From an uncultured Porphyromonadaceae bacterium (GTDB lineage: Bacteria; Bacteroidota; Bacteroidia; Bacteroidales; Porphyromonadaceae), in the NCBI GenBank assembly GCA_947253625.1, contig CAMYAB010000007.1:1-64000 (forward strand): a stretch of DNA of 64,000 bases, read 5' to 3'. A program made the translations under genes and the position numbers. Under the pieces are notes generated by a model that ran no database searches, had not been told where the DNA came from, and saw only the letters and a list, made by a program, of their open reading frames with translations. This document shows, piece by piece, positions 41,144 to 50,027 of this stretch. How positions within the stretch are numbered: position 1 is the stretch's first letter; each line of letters begins with the position of its first letter.

Positions 41144-42424
41144 TTACTTGATACGCTTGTAGCCGTAGACTGCCTGATCTCCCAGTTCTTCCTCGATGCG
41201 GAGGAGCTGGTTGTACTTGGCCATACGGTCGGAGCGACTGAGTGACCCGGTCTTGATCTGTCCGGAGTTGGTGGCTACTGCGATATCGGCGATGGTAGCA
41301 TCCTCTGTCTCACCGGAGCGGTGGCTGGTGACAGTGGTGTAGCCGTGGCGGTGTGCCATCTCAATAGCGTCGAGTGTCTCGGTGAGTGATCCGATCTGGT
41401 TCACCTTGATCAGGATAGAGTTGGCGCACCCCAGTTCGATACCCTTGCGGAGGTAGTCCACGTTGGTCACAAATAGGTCATCACCCACGAGCTGGCACTT
41501 GGCACCGATTGCATCGGTGAGTTTTTTCCATCCGTCCCAGTCGTTTTCGGACATACCATCCTCAATGGAGTCGATGGGGTACTTGCTGATGAGCTCTTGG
41601 AGGTAAGCCACTTGCTCGTCTGCTGTGCGCTTGGCACCCTTGTCGCCCTCAAACTTGGTGTAGTCGTACACTCCGTTTTCGTAAAACTCGCTAGATGCGC
41701 AGTCAAGTGCGATGGTCACATCGCTACCGGGCTTGTAGCCTGCGGCTTCGATTGCCTTGATGATGCTGTCTAGGGCATCCTCGGTACCGTTGAGTGCCGG
41801 AGCGAAACCGCCCTCGTCACCTACAGCTGTGCTGAGGCCGCGTCCCTTGAGGACCTTCTTGAGGGAGTGGAAGACCTCGGCGCCCATGCGTAGCCCTTCA
41901 CGGAAGGACTTGGCACCCACGGGACGGATCATGAACTCTTGGAAGGCGATGGGGGCATCACTGTGTGAACCACCGTTGATGATATTCATCATTGGCACAG
42001 GCAGTGTATAGGTATTGGTTCCGCCAATGTAGCGGTACAGTGGCAGTCCGAGTGCGTCTGCAGCGGCCTTTGCGACAGCCAGAGATACACCTAGGATGGC
42101 GTTGGCACCTAGTTTGCTCTTGGTGGGGGTGCCGTCCAGCTCCAGCATCTTGTGGTCGATACGACGTTGCTCGGTGGCGTCCATCCCGAGGAGCTCAGGA
42201 GCGATGACATTGTTGACGTTTTCTACAGCCTTGAGGACACCCTTGCCCTCGTAGCGGTTTTTGTCACCATCACGTAGCTCCAGCGCCTCGTGCTCACCGG
42301 TGGATGCTCCACTGGGGACGGCTGCGCGGCCAAAAGCTCCACAAGCCAATAGTACTTCTACTTCTACGGTTGGGTTGCCACGAGAGTCGAGGATCTCGCG
42401 AGCGTGGATGTTTACAATTTCCAT
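41144..42424 (-). CDS. eno: Enolase
   Basis: 426 aa, full length. It interconverts 2-phosphoglycerate and phosphoenolpyruvate in glycolysis. Visible signatures include IHAREILDSRGNPTVEVEV at the start, MNIINGGSHSDAPIAFQEF, the Mg-binding GDD (QLVGDDLFVTN), the catalytic lysine in ILIKVNQIGSL and SHRSGETED. Single-gene unit with its own terminator. Confidence 0.98.
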   Translation of the reverse strand: MEIVNIHAREILDSRGNPTVEVEVLLACGAFGRAAVPSGASTGEHEALELRDGDKNRYEGKGVLKAVENVNNVIAPELLGMDATEQRRIDHKMLELDGTPTKSKLGANAILGVSLAVAKAAADALGLPLYRYIGGTNTYTLPVPMMNIINGGSHSDAPIAFQEFMIRPVGAKSFREGLRMGAEVFHSLKKVLKGRGLSTAVGDEGGFAPALNGTEDALDSIIKAIEAAGYKPGSDVTIALDCASSEFYENGVYDYTKFEGDKGAKRTADEQVAYLQELISKYPIDSIEDGMSENDWDGWKKLTDAIGAKCQLVGDDLFVTNVDYLRKGIELGCANSILIKVNQIGSLTETLDAIEMAHRHGYTTVTSHRSGETEDATIADIAVATNSGQIKTGSLSRSDRMAKYNQLLRIEEELGDQAVYGYKRIK

Positions 42425-42498
42425 GTTTTTATTGCTTTATTGTTGTTTGAAAAAATGATTGCCATTGATAACCTTGCACTTAATCTTTCTCTCTCCTA

Positions 42499-42506
42499 CA
42501 AAGATA
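42499..42506 (-). promoter_or_regulatory. -7 box upstream of eno
   Basis: TATCTTTG on the minus strand fits TAnnTTTG, 75 bp before the eno start. No convincing -33 TTTG is present. Confidence 0.5.
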
Positions 42507-42604
42507 CCAAAAACAGTGGATACCCGATCGACCATCCACTCGCCCGGTACTATGAAGCTCACTTTTCTCCAATAACTGGATCTCGGGTGACGGTGATCTT
42601 TTGC

Positions 42605-42612
42605 TACATTTG
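42605..42612 (+). promoter_or_regulatory. -7 box upstream of the YjbR-like gene
   Basis: TACATTTG fits TAnnTTTG and lies 43 bp before the ATG at 42655. The -33 region is weak. Confidence 0.45.
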
Positions 42613-42654
42613 CGTAGGTGGGTGAGGTGTGTCACATTATTGGAAGTATGTCTT

Positions 42655-43017
42655 ATGTCAAAGGATGACTGCATGGATTACGAGCGGCTGCCGGAGTCGT
42701 TTTTGGCTCACCCCGGTGCAACCGAAGAGTACAAGGCGGAGTGGCAAGCAACCCTCTATCGTGTTGGTGGCAGGATCTTTGCGATCTTTCACGAGGACAA
42801 GGAGGGCAATCCGTACCTTTCGTTCAAGAGCGTACGTGCGGAGGTGGAGGAGTTGTACGGACGACATGAGGGGCTGATTCCGGGCTTTCACTTCAATAAG
42901 CTACACTGGACTTCTGCCCGAATGGATCTAGAGGTACCGGCGGATCTCATAGCGCGCTTGGTGGCTCGCTCCTATGAGCTTGTCTGCACCGGATTGCCCC
43001 GTCGGTTGCGTCCCTAA
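42655..43017 (+). CDS. MmcQ/YjbR family protein
   Basis: 120 aa from MSKDDCMDYERL. The C-terminal pattern (PYLSFKSVRAEVEELYGRHEGLIPGFHFNKLHWTS by section, then LIARLVARSYELV) is that of the YjbR/MmcQ family, a small fold related to CyaY. Some members bind DNA; the biological role is unknown. The ATG was chosen because it follows the TACATTTG box. Confidence 0.85.
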   Translation: MSKDDCMDYERLPESFLAHPGATEEYKAEWQATLYRVGGRIFAIFHEDKEGNPYLSFKSVRAEVEELYGRHEGLIPGFHFNKLHWTSARMDLEVPADLIARLVARSYELVCTGLPRRLRP

Positions 43018-43066
43018 ATCGGGGATATTTTTTACAGATGTATCTGCACGGCGTGTAGTTTTTTGG

Positions 43067-43074
43067 TACCTTTG
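43067..43074 (+). promoter_or_regulatory. -7 box upstream of aroQ
   Basis: TACCTTTG fits TAnnTTTG, 41 bp before the aroQ start. Confidence 0.5.
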
Positions 43075-43114
43075 TGATAAGTGGGTGTTGTCACTACTTT
43101 TTGAGCACAATATT

Positions 43115-43543
43115 ATGAGAACGATACACATCCTCAATGGTCCCAACCTGAATAGACTTGGCTCACGGGAACCGAGCATCTATGGCACGACGGCGTTTGA
43201 GGACTACCTGGAGCGATTGCGCGACCTTTTTCCGAGCGTGGATCTGGTCTACTATCAGTCCAATCACGAGGGAGACTTGATCGACTATCTGCAAAGTGCT
43301 ATCGGTGACGAAACAATAGGCGTGGTGATCAATGCCGGCGCCTACTCCCACTACTCCTATGCTATCGCAGATGCGATCCGAATGGTACCGTGTCCTGTGG
43401 TAGAGGTCCACATCAGTCACTTGGCCACTCGTGAGCCACACCGTCACATGACTGTGCTCACCGAGGTGTGTGAAGGAATGATCATGGGCTTTGGTCTGGA
43501 CGGCTATCGACTGGCAGTCGCTCATCTGGTGGCACGTAAGTGA
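43115..43543 (+). CDS. aroQ: 3-dehydroquinate dehydratase, type II
   Basis: 142 aa, the usual type II length. It has NGPNLNRLGSREPSIYG with the catalytic tyrosine, SNHEGDLIDYL, NAGAYSHYSYAI and VEVHISH (active-site His). It forms 3-dehydroshikimate in the shikimate pathway as a dodecamer. The phosphoenolpyruvate-handling enolase and pyruvate kinase genes flank it. Confidence 0.97.
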   Translation: MRTIHILNGPNLNRLGSREPSIYGTTAFEDYLERLRDLFPSVDLVYYQSNHEGDLIDYLQSAIGDETIGVVINAGAYSHYSYAIADAIRMVPCPVVEVHISHLATREPHRHMTVLTEVCEGMIMGFGLDGYRLAVAHLVARK

Positions 43544-43630
43544 CCCACCTAGGGAAAGAAAGGGAACGGATTGGGGGCATTTTTTTTGAAAGCATCCCGT
43601 AAAAAAGAACACATATTAGATCTTCATACA

Positions 43631-45121
43631 ATGAATAGGCACAACTCCACCAAGATAGTGGCAACAATATCCGATCAGCGCTGTGATGTAGACTTTCTAC
43701 GGCAGGTGATCTCCGAGGGCGTGAACGTGGTGCGACTCAACTCAGCCCACATGGACCACAAAGGCTTTGACCGAGTCATCGGGAACGTGCGGTCGGTAGA
43801 TCCTCACGTGGCCATCCTCATGGATACCAAAGGCCCCGAGGTACGTACCACAGTCACCCCCGAGCTGATCCGCTACTCTACTGGAGAGCATGTGGACATC
43901 ATCGCTGACCCCAGTGTCGGCACCACGCGCGAGGTGATTGCGGTCAACTTCCCGGGATTCGTACGAGATGTAGGCGAAGGTGACCTCATACTCATCGATG
44001 ACGGCATGCTGGAGCTACAAGTCCGCCAAAAAGAGGAGGGGGTCCTCCACTGCGAGGTACTCAATGATGCAGAGTTGGGATCACGTAAGAGTGTCAATGT
44101 ACCCGGGGTGAATATCGACCAGCCCTCCCTGACCGAGCGCGACAAAGACACCATACGCTACTCGATAGAGAATGGAGTGGACTTCATCGCACACTCTTTT
44201 GTCCGATCCAAGCAAGATGTGCTCGACATCCAGGCCATCTTGGACGAGCACAACAGCCCGATCAAGATTATCGCCAAGATCGAAAACAGCCAGGGGGTCG
44301 AAAACATAGAGGAGATACTGGATGCCGCCTACGGTGTGATGGTTGCGCGCGGAGACCTCGGAATCGAGATCGACATGGAGAAGATCCCGGCCATACAAGC
44401 CAGAATAATACACACCTGCCTACTCAAGAAAAAACCGGTGATCGTGGCCACACAGATGCTACACACCATGATCACCAGCCCGAGACCGACACGTGCCGAA
44501 GTGAGTGACGTGAGCAGCGCCATCCTCATGAATACCGATGCCGTGATGCTGAGTGGAGAGACGGCCTATGGCAAGTACCCGGTCGAAGCGGTGAGGGTGA
44601 TGAGCAAGATCATCCGAGAGGCTGAGCTACACAAGCAAAAGAATGGGGAATCGAGGATAAAAAGGGGAGACAATGAGGAGCTCAATGTCACTAGCTTCCT
44701 TGCCAAACAGACAGTCAAATCCGTGGAAAAACTGGGTGTAAAAGCCATCATCACCGATCCGGTGTCCGGTCGGACGGTCCGCAACCTATCCGCCTATCGT
44801 GGCAAAGCGCCGATCTATGCCATGTGTTTTGAGGATCGTAAGTGTCGCGAGCTTGCTCTCAGCTACGGTGTTTTCCCTTTCTTCCGCGAAAGAGGTGAAC
44901 GTGCAAGTGCTCAAAAAGCGGCTTTCATGCACGATGCGGTCAAGATCCTCATACAGAATGAGTGTCTCCGGCCGGATGACCTCGTGGCCTATATCGGTGG
45001 CACGCTTTTCACGCAACTGGGGACGACGACACTGACCATCAATAGAGCAAAAGACGCCATAGACTTCTACGAAGACAACGGCCAGTCCAATGAAAGCGAC
45101 TTCCACTCCGACTCTGAGTGA
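43631..45121 (+). CDS. pyk: Pyruvate kinase
   Basis: 496 aa from MNRHNSTKIVATI. Signatures: substrate loop MDTKGPEVRT, catalytic lysine in IIAKIENSQGV, metal-binding VARGDLGIEI, and the SRPTRAE-like MITSPRPTRAEVSDVSSAIL. It has the C-terminal regulatory domain. It makes pyruvate and ATP. The last 32 bp overlap the next gene. Confidence 0.98.
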   Translation: MNRHNSTKIVATISDQRCDVDFLRQVISEGVNVVRLNSAHMDHKGFDRVIGNVRSVDPHVAILMDTKGPEVRTTVTPELIRYSTGEHVDIIADPSVGTTREVIAVNFPGFVRDVGEGDLILIDDGMLELQVRQKEEGVLHCEVLNDAELGSRKSVNVPGVNIDQPSLTERDKDTIRYSIENGVDFIAHSFVRSKQDVLDIQAILDEHNSPIKIIAKIENSQGVENIEEILDAAYGVMVARGDLGIEIDMEKIPAIQARIIHTCLLKKKPVIVATQMLHTMITSPRPTRAEVSDVSSAILMNTDAVMLSGETAYGKYPVEAVRVMSKIIREAELHKQKNGESRIKRGDNEELNVTSFLAKQTVKSVEKLGVKAIITDPVSGRTVRNLSAYRGKAPIYAMCFEDRKCRELALSYGVFPFFRERGERASAQKAAFMHDAVKILIQNECLRPDDLVAYIGGTLFTQLGTTTLTINRAKDAIDFYEDNGQSNESDFHSDSE

Positions 45122-45761
45122 GACGCTCCGAGAGATCGCACTCGATCGATACATCAGCCGGCACTCCGACCCCGAGCCCGAGGTACTTCGACAATTGCGC
45201 CACAGAGCCAACCTACAGCTTGTCTACCCTAGGATGGTCTCCGGACACCTCCAAGGGCGCTTGCTCAAGATGCTGGTACGCATGATCCGGCCTCGCAATA
45301 TATTGGAGCTTGGCACCTTTGCCGGGTATGCCACGATATGCATGGCCGAGGCTCTTACACCGGGTGCACGCCTCACCACTGTAGAAGTGGATGAGGAGCT
45401 AAAGCCCTTCATTGAGCAAAGCCTGAAAGAGGCCGGTGTATGCGACCGCGTGGATACGGTATATGCAGATGCCGAGCGACTGCTTGAGGAGCTGGACCTC
45501 AGCCACTACGATCTCGTATATCTCGATGCCAACAAGCGACGCTATCCGCACTACTACGAACTACTCCTTTCGGGGTTGCCAAGCGGGGCTTTTGTACTAG
45601 CCGACAACACACTATGGGGCGAGAAAGTACTAGACTCAACAGGGCATGACCCTCAGACCGACGGCATCCGATCGTTCAACGAATTGGTTGCCGACGATGA
45701 CCGAGTAGAGAAAGTCCTGCTACCCCTAAGGGATGGACTAACCCTCATATATGTAAAGTAA
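45090..45761 (+). CDS. SAM-dependent O-methyltransferase (class I, caffeoyl-CoA type)
   Basis: 223 aa. Motif I reads ILELGTFAGYATICMAEAL, followed by TVEVDEELKPF, metal-ligand-like DLVYLDANKRRYPHYYELL and ADNTLWGEKV, the layout of cation-dependent O-methyltransferases (TrmR/YrrM-like). Members of the YrrM group methylate tRNA wobble uridine; a small-molecule substrate is also possible. Overlaps pyk and leads into rbfA. Confidence 0.9.
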   Translation: MKATSTPTLSETLREIALDRYISRHSDPEPEVLRQLRHRANLQLVYPRMVSGHLQGRLLKMLVRMIRPRNILELGTFAGYATICMAEALTPGARLTTVEVDEELKPFIEQSLKEAGVCDRVDTVYADAERLLEELDLSHYDLVYLDANKRRYPHYYELLLSGLPSGAFVLADNTLWGEKVLDSTGHDPQTDGIRSFNELVADDDRVEKVLLPLRDGLTLIYVK

Positions 45762-45762
45762 C

Positions 45763-46137
45763 ATGGACACACTACGAACCACCAAACTAGCTCGACTGAT
45801 CCAAAAAGAACTGGGCGAACTCTTTCGCCTGGAGACCCAAAAGATGAGCGGCGTGATCATATCCGTCACCGACGTTGACCTCAGCCCGGACCTCAGCAAT
45901 GCCCGTGCCTACCTTAGTATCTTTCCGGATGCTAAGCAGGAAGAGGTAATGCACTTGGTTGAGCAAAACACCGGAGTCATACGCTACAACCTCGGTAACC
46001 GGATGGCTTCACAGCTGAGGCGCATCCCGTCACTAACCTTTGAGTTGGACCGCACCGAAGAGTATGCTCGCAAGATCGACAAACTCTTGGACGAAAATCG
46101 ACCGGTAACTCCGGATGGCACAAACGAAGAGAAATAG
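45763..46137 (+). CDS. rbfA: Ribosome-binding factor A
   Basis: 124 aa KH-fold protein. The start TTKLARLIQKELGELF, VTDVDLSPDLSNARAYLSIF and the C-terminal RRIPSLTFELDRTEEYARKIDKLL are typical of RbfA, which helps mature the 30S subunit 16S rRNA 5' end. It overlaps the permease gene by 23 bp, an order common in Bacteroidota. Confidence 0.95.
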   Translation: MDTLRTTKLARLIQKELGELFRLETQKMSGVIISVTDVDLSPDLSNARAYLSIFPDAKQEEVMHLVEQNTGVIRYNLGNRMASQLRRIPSLTFELDRTEEYARKIDKLLDENRPVTPDGTNEEK

Positions 46138-47314
46138 CCTGTCGGTCGCCCTTTTCATCGCATGGCGCTACTTTTTCTCCCCCAAAAGGACCAATGCGGT
46201 GAACATCATCTCCATCGTCTCGGTACTAGGCATTGCACTGGTAGCCATGGCGATGGTCTGTGTCCTCAGCATCTTCAATGGTTTTGAGGCCTTTACCGAT
46301 GACCAACTCTCCGACCTCACAGCACCCTATGTCCTACAGCGTACCGACGGAGCCGCCTTCTTGCCGGACACACTGGACGTGGAGGGAGCACCGGTATTGA
46401 CCGGACAGGCAGTAGCCACTTTTGAGGGCAATACCGTCCCCGTCACCTTGGTAGGGGTTGACTCTCTCTACACTGATGTTGTCCCGCTGGAACACTACAC
46501 GACAGAAGGGGTCTTTGACCTCGGTGAGGATGAAGCTCCGGCCGCCGTCGTTGGGATTGGCATAGCGGCAGACCTCGGAGCCGGGGCAGGCTACCTATCG
46601 CCCCTAAAAGTTATGACCCCAAAGCGCATAGGCCGGATCTCCACCATCGTACCGATACGCAGCTTTTTGGTCGAAGACCTCTACATTTCCGGCCTATTCC
46701 GCACAGACCAAGCAGAGGACAACACAGACATCTACCTACCGATCGCCACCGTCCGACGCCTACTACAGTACACGAATGGGGAAGTCAATCGTATCGCTCG
46801 CACCACTCCCTACAACGGCTCGTTGCCAAAAGGATATGAGCAACTCACCCGTCGCGAACAACACCCAGAGGTCTATCGGGTTCTTATCATCGAGAAGTGG
46901 GTCTCTGCCCTGCTCTTACTCTTTGTCCTCCTGCTGTCACTCTTCAGCGTCATCAGCACCCTCGGCATGCTCATTATTGAGAAAAAGGAGGATACCACAA
47001 CCCTCTCCGTCCTCGGAGCACGACCTGCCCTGCTGGACAAGATCATCATCCTCGAATCCTGGTTGCTATCGATCTCCGGCACCACTATCGGAGTCGTCAC
47101 AGGAGTGGTCCTTGTTATCCTACAAGATCGATATGGGTTCCTACGGCTGGGGGATGGTAGTAGTGACTACCTACTCGACTCCTATCCTGTACTGCTCAGG
47201 CTACCTGATGTGCTTGGCGTAATCCTTGTAATCCTACTGATCGGATGGATCAGTAGTAGGATCGCCTATCGACTCTTTAGGCGCCCCACCTCCGCTCCGA
47301 ATGCAGAGGGCTGA
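46115..47314 (+). CDS. FtsX/LolE-type ABC transporter permease
   Basis: 399 aa. One membrane segment lies near the N-terminus (about 29-50), a large periplasmic domain follows (about 60-255), then three C-terminal segments (about 265-290, 318-345, 360-385) form the FtsX domain. The start FIAWRYFFSPKRTNAVNIISIVS is typical of LolC/E-like proteins. It likely extracts outer-membrane lipoproteins with an ATPase encoded elsewhere. Confidence 0.9.
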   Translation: MAQTKRNSLSVALFIAWRYFFSPKRTNAVNIISIVSVLGIALVAMAMVCVLSIFNGFEAFTDDQLSDLTAPYVLQRTDGAAFLPDTLDVEGAPVLTGQAVATFEGNTVPVTLVGVDSLYTDVVPLEHYTTEGVFDLGEDEAPAAVVGIGIAADLGAGAGYLSPLKVMTPKRIGRISTIVPIRSFLVEDLYISGLFRTDQAEDNTDIYLPIATVRRLLQYTNGEVNRIARTTPYNGSLPKGYEQLTRREQHPEVYRVLIIEKWVSALLLLFVLLLSLFSVISTLGMLIIEKKEDTTTLSVLGARPALLDKIIILESWLLSISGTTIGVVTGVVLVILQDRYGFLRLGDGSSDYLLDSYPVLLRLPDVLGVILVILLIGWISSRIAYRLFRRPTSAPNAEG

Positions 47315-47390
47315 AAAGAGACTGTCGGCCACCGAAACCCATACAGACAACGGCTCGCAACCCACCAGGAAGAAGGGTTGTGAGGAAATT

Positions 47391-47422
47391 TTGGGCAAAG
47401 GGGTTGTTTTTGCGTACCTTTG
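47391..47422 (+). promoter_or_regulatory. Promoter of the tkt operon
   Basis: TTTG (47391-47394) and TACCTTTG (47415-47422) are 20 bp apart, the best match to the Bacteroidota consensus in the window. It gives a leader of about 100 nt before tkt. Confidence 0.75.
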
Positions 47423-47532
47423 TATAGGTAGTGGGCTGACTTTTTGTCGGGGAGGAATAAGGAACACAGTAGATAAGCCTGCTTTTTTTTCGGAGACTAA
47501 GCTATATCTGATCAATCAAAACCATACACACT

Positions 47533-49578
47533 ATGAACACGAACCCTTCTATCTCACTCAGAGGTGCTGACAACCTACGCATCCTAGCCCTCTCAATGGT
47601 TGAAAAAGCCAAATCCGGTCACCCCGGCGGTGCTATGGGTGGTGCGGACTTTGCGTACATACTCTTCTCGGAGTACCTGGAGTACAGTCCATCCGATCCC
47701 ACATGGATGGCGCGTGACCGCTTTTTCCTTGACCCCGGGCACATGTCACCTATGCTGTACGGAGTGCTGGCAATGAGTGGTCGTATGACAATGGAGGACC
47801 TCAAGAGTTTTAGGCAGTGGCAGAGTGTCACTCCGGGACACCCGGAGCTAGATGTCGCACGTGGAATCGAAAACTCATCCGGCCCACTGGGACTGGGTCA
47901 TGCTCTGGGCATAGGTGCGGCTATTGCGGCCAAGAAGTATGAGCAAAAGTTTGGGAAGGAGCTGATGCGTCAGCGGATTTTTGCCTACATATCCGATGGG
48001 GGAATTCAAGAGGAGATTTCACAGGGAGTGGGACGCATGGCCGGTCACCTGGGGCTGGACAATCTGGTGATGTTTTATGATGCCAACGATGTACAACTCT
48101 CCACACGTGTGACCGATGTGACCGAGGAGGATGTAGCGATGAAGTACCGTGCTTGGGGCTGGGTGGTCCTCGACATAGATGGCAATGACCACAACCAGAT
48201 CCGCCAGGCACTGGACACCGCTATCGCCGTAGAGGGCAAGCCTACCCTGATCATTGGACATACGCTGATGGGCAAGGGGGCAATAGGCAAGGACCACGAG
48301 TCGTATGAGGACCTCATATCTACCCATGGTCAGCCCCTCTCCAATGCCGGTGCCTGCGCCTCTGCGACCATTGAGGCATTGGGTGGCAACCCGGAGGATC
48401 CATTTTGCCTCTTCCCAGAGGTGCGTGAGGTGTTTGCGAAGCGTACCACTGTACTAGAGGAGAAGTACCAACAGTGGAAGGACAGATACAAAGCTTGGGC
48501 GAAGGCAAATCCGGCTTTGGCAGAAGAGTATCACCGCTGGCTGAACACCTCTGTGGACTATATTGAGTGGGACAAGATTGAGCAAAAGGCGGATGGGCCT
48601 ACACGCAATGCGTCAGCAACTGTCCTAGGTGTACTTGCTGAACAAGTGCCCAACATGGTAGTAGCCAGTGCCGACCTATCCAACTCGGACAAGACCGATG
48701 GATTTTTGAAAAAGACCAAACCTATCGTCCGTGGGGACTTCTCCGGAAAGTTTTTGAACCCCGGAGTCTCCGAACTCTCTATGACCGCACTCTGCATGGG
48801 TATGACTCTGCATGGCGGTATGATCACGGCGTGTGGCACATTCTTTGTCTTCTCCGACTACCAAAAGCCGGCGATCCGACTTGCCGCCTTGATGGGCCTG
48901 CCGGTGAAATTTGTATGGACACACGATGCCTTTCGGGTCGGTGAGGATGGGCCCACACACGAGCCGGTCGAGCAAGAAGCACAGATCCGCCTGATGGAGA
49001 AGCTCCAAAACCACAACCACCAAAACTCCATGCTTGTCCTCCGTCCGGCAGATGTGCATGAGGCTACTGTGGCTTGGAAAATGGCGATGGAAAACCAATC
49101 CACCCCCACCGGGCTGATCTTTTCGCGTCAAAACATCAAGAACCTCCCGGGCAACGACTACCAAAAGAGTCTACGCGCTGAGAGAGGAGGATATGTCGTG
49201 GTAAAGAGCGATCGTCCGGAGGCAGTACTCGTCGCCACAGGATCAGAAGTCTCCACCCTCGTAGCTGGTGCAGCGCTGCTCCGCAAGAGTGGAATAGAGG
49301 TGAACATCGTCTCGGTACCGAGCGAGGGGGTATTCCGGACACAACCTCAAACCTACCAAGATGAGGTATTGCCCGAAGGATTGCCAAGGTTCGGATTGAC
49401 AGCCGGATTGCCAGTCAACCTGCAAGGATTGGTTCCCGAGGGCAAAGGGCAGATCTTTGGTCTAGAGTCGTTTGGCTTCTCTGCCCCTTACACTGTATTG
49501 GACGAAAAGCTCGGGTTCACAGCAGAGAATGTGGCACACAGGGTACGTCTGCTACTTGGAAAGGAGGTGGCACGATGA
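47533..49578 (+). CDS. tkt: Transketolase
   Basis: 681 aa single-chain enzyme. The N-terminal thiamine-diphosphate domain shows KSGHPGGAMGGADFAYILF, GHPELD, GHALGIGAAIAAKK and SDGGIQEE. The middle pyrimidine domain carries RGDFSGKFLNPGVSELSM, and WTHDAFRVGEDGPTHEPVEQ includes the substrate-binding DGPTH. It moves two-carbon units in the pentose phosphate pathway. Start codon of rpiB overlaps its stop by 4 bp. Confidence 0.97.
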   Translation: MNTNPSISLRGADNLRILALSMVEKAKSGHPGGAMGGADFAYILFSEYLEYSPSDPTWMARDRFFLDPGHMSPMLYGVLAMSGRMTMEDLKSFRQWQSVTPGHPELDVARGIENSSGPLGLGHALGIGAAIAAKKYEQKFGKELMRQRIFAYISDGGIQEEISQGVGRMAGHLGLDNLVMFYDANDVQLSTRVTDVTEEDVAMKYRAWGWVVLDIDGNDHNQIRQALDTAIAVEGKPTLIIGHTLMGKGAIGKDHESYEDLISTHGQPLSNAGACASATIEALGGNPEDPFCLFPEVREVFAKRTTVLEEKYQQWKDRYKAWAKANPALAEEYHRWLNTSVDYIEWDKIEQKADGPTRNASATVLGVLAEQVPNMVVASADLSNSDKTDGFLKKTKPIVRGDFSGKFLNPGVSELSMTALCMGMTLHGGMITACGTFFVFSDYQKPAIRLAALMGLPVKFVWTHDAFRVGEDGPTHEPVEQEAQIRLMEKLQNHNHQNSMLVLRPADVHEATVAWKMAMENQSTPTGLIFSRQNIKNLPGNDYQKSLRAERGGYVVVKSDRPEAVLVATGSEVSTLVAGAALLRKSGIEVNIVSVPSEGVFRTQPQTYQDEVLPEGLPRFGLTAGLPVNLQGLVPEGKGQIFGLESFGFSAPYTVLDEKLGFTAENVAHRVRLLLGKEVAR

Positions 49579-50027
49579 TCAGAGGAGTCAAGCGCATCGG
49601 CCTAGCCTCTGACCATGCCGGCTACTGCATGAAAGAGACGGTGAAGGAGTTTTTGTCAAAATGGGCACCTGAGGTGGAGCTTGTCGACTACGGTACGGAC
49701 TCCACAGCAAGTGTGGACTACCCGGACTACGGGCGTAAGCTGGCCATCGCCGTCGCATCAGGAGAGGTGGACTATGGGATAGCCTCGTGTGGAACCGCCA
49801 ACGGCATCTCCATGACACTCAATCGCTACGAGGGAGTCCGCGCCGCGCTGGTGTGGACCCGTGAGATCGCTGAGCTAGCTCGCAAACACAACGACGCCAA
49901 TGTTCTGGCCATACCCGGTCGATTCGTCACTCTGGATGATGGGCCAAAGTTTGTTGAGTGTTTTTTTACAACCGAGTTTGAGGGAGGAAGACATCAGAAA
50001 AGAATAGATAAGATTTGCCGCAAATGA
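49575..50027 (+). CDS. rpiB: Ribose-5-phosphate isomerase B
   Basis: 150 aa. ASDHAGYCMKE at the start, VDYPDYG, and the catalytic cysteine in ASCGTANGISMTLNR match RpiB. It interconverts ribose 5-phosphate and ribulose 5-phosphate, so the tkt-rpiB pair forms a pentose phosphate unit. ATGA overlaps at both ends indicate coupled translation. Confidence 0.97.
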   Translation: MIRGVKRIGLASDHAGYCMKETVKEFLSKWAPEVELVDYGTDSTASVDYPDYGRKLAIAVASGEVDYGIASCGTANGISMTLNRYEGVRAALVWTREIAELARKHNDANVLAIPGRFVTLDDGPKFVECFFTTEFEGGRHQKRIDKICRK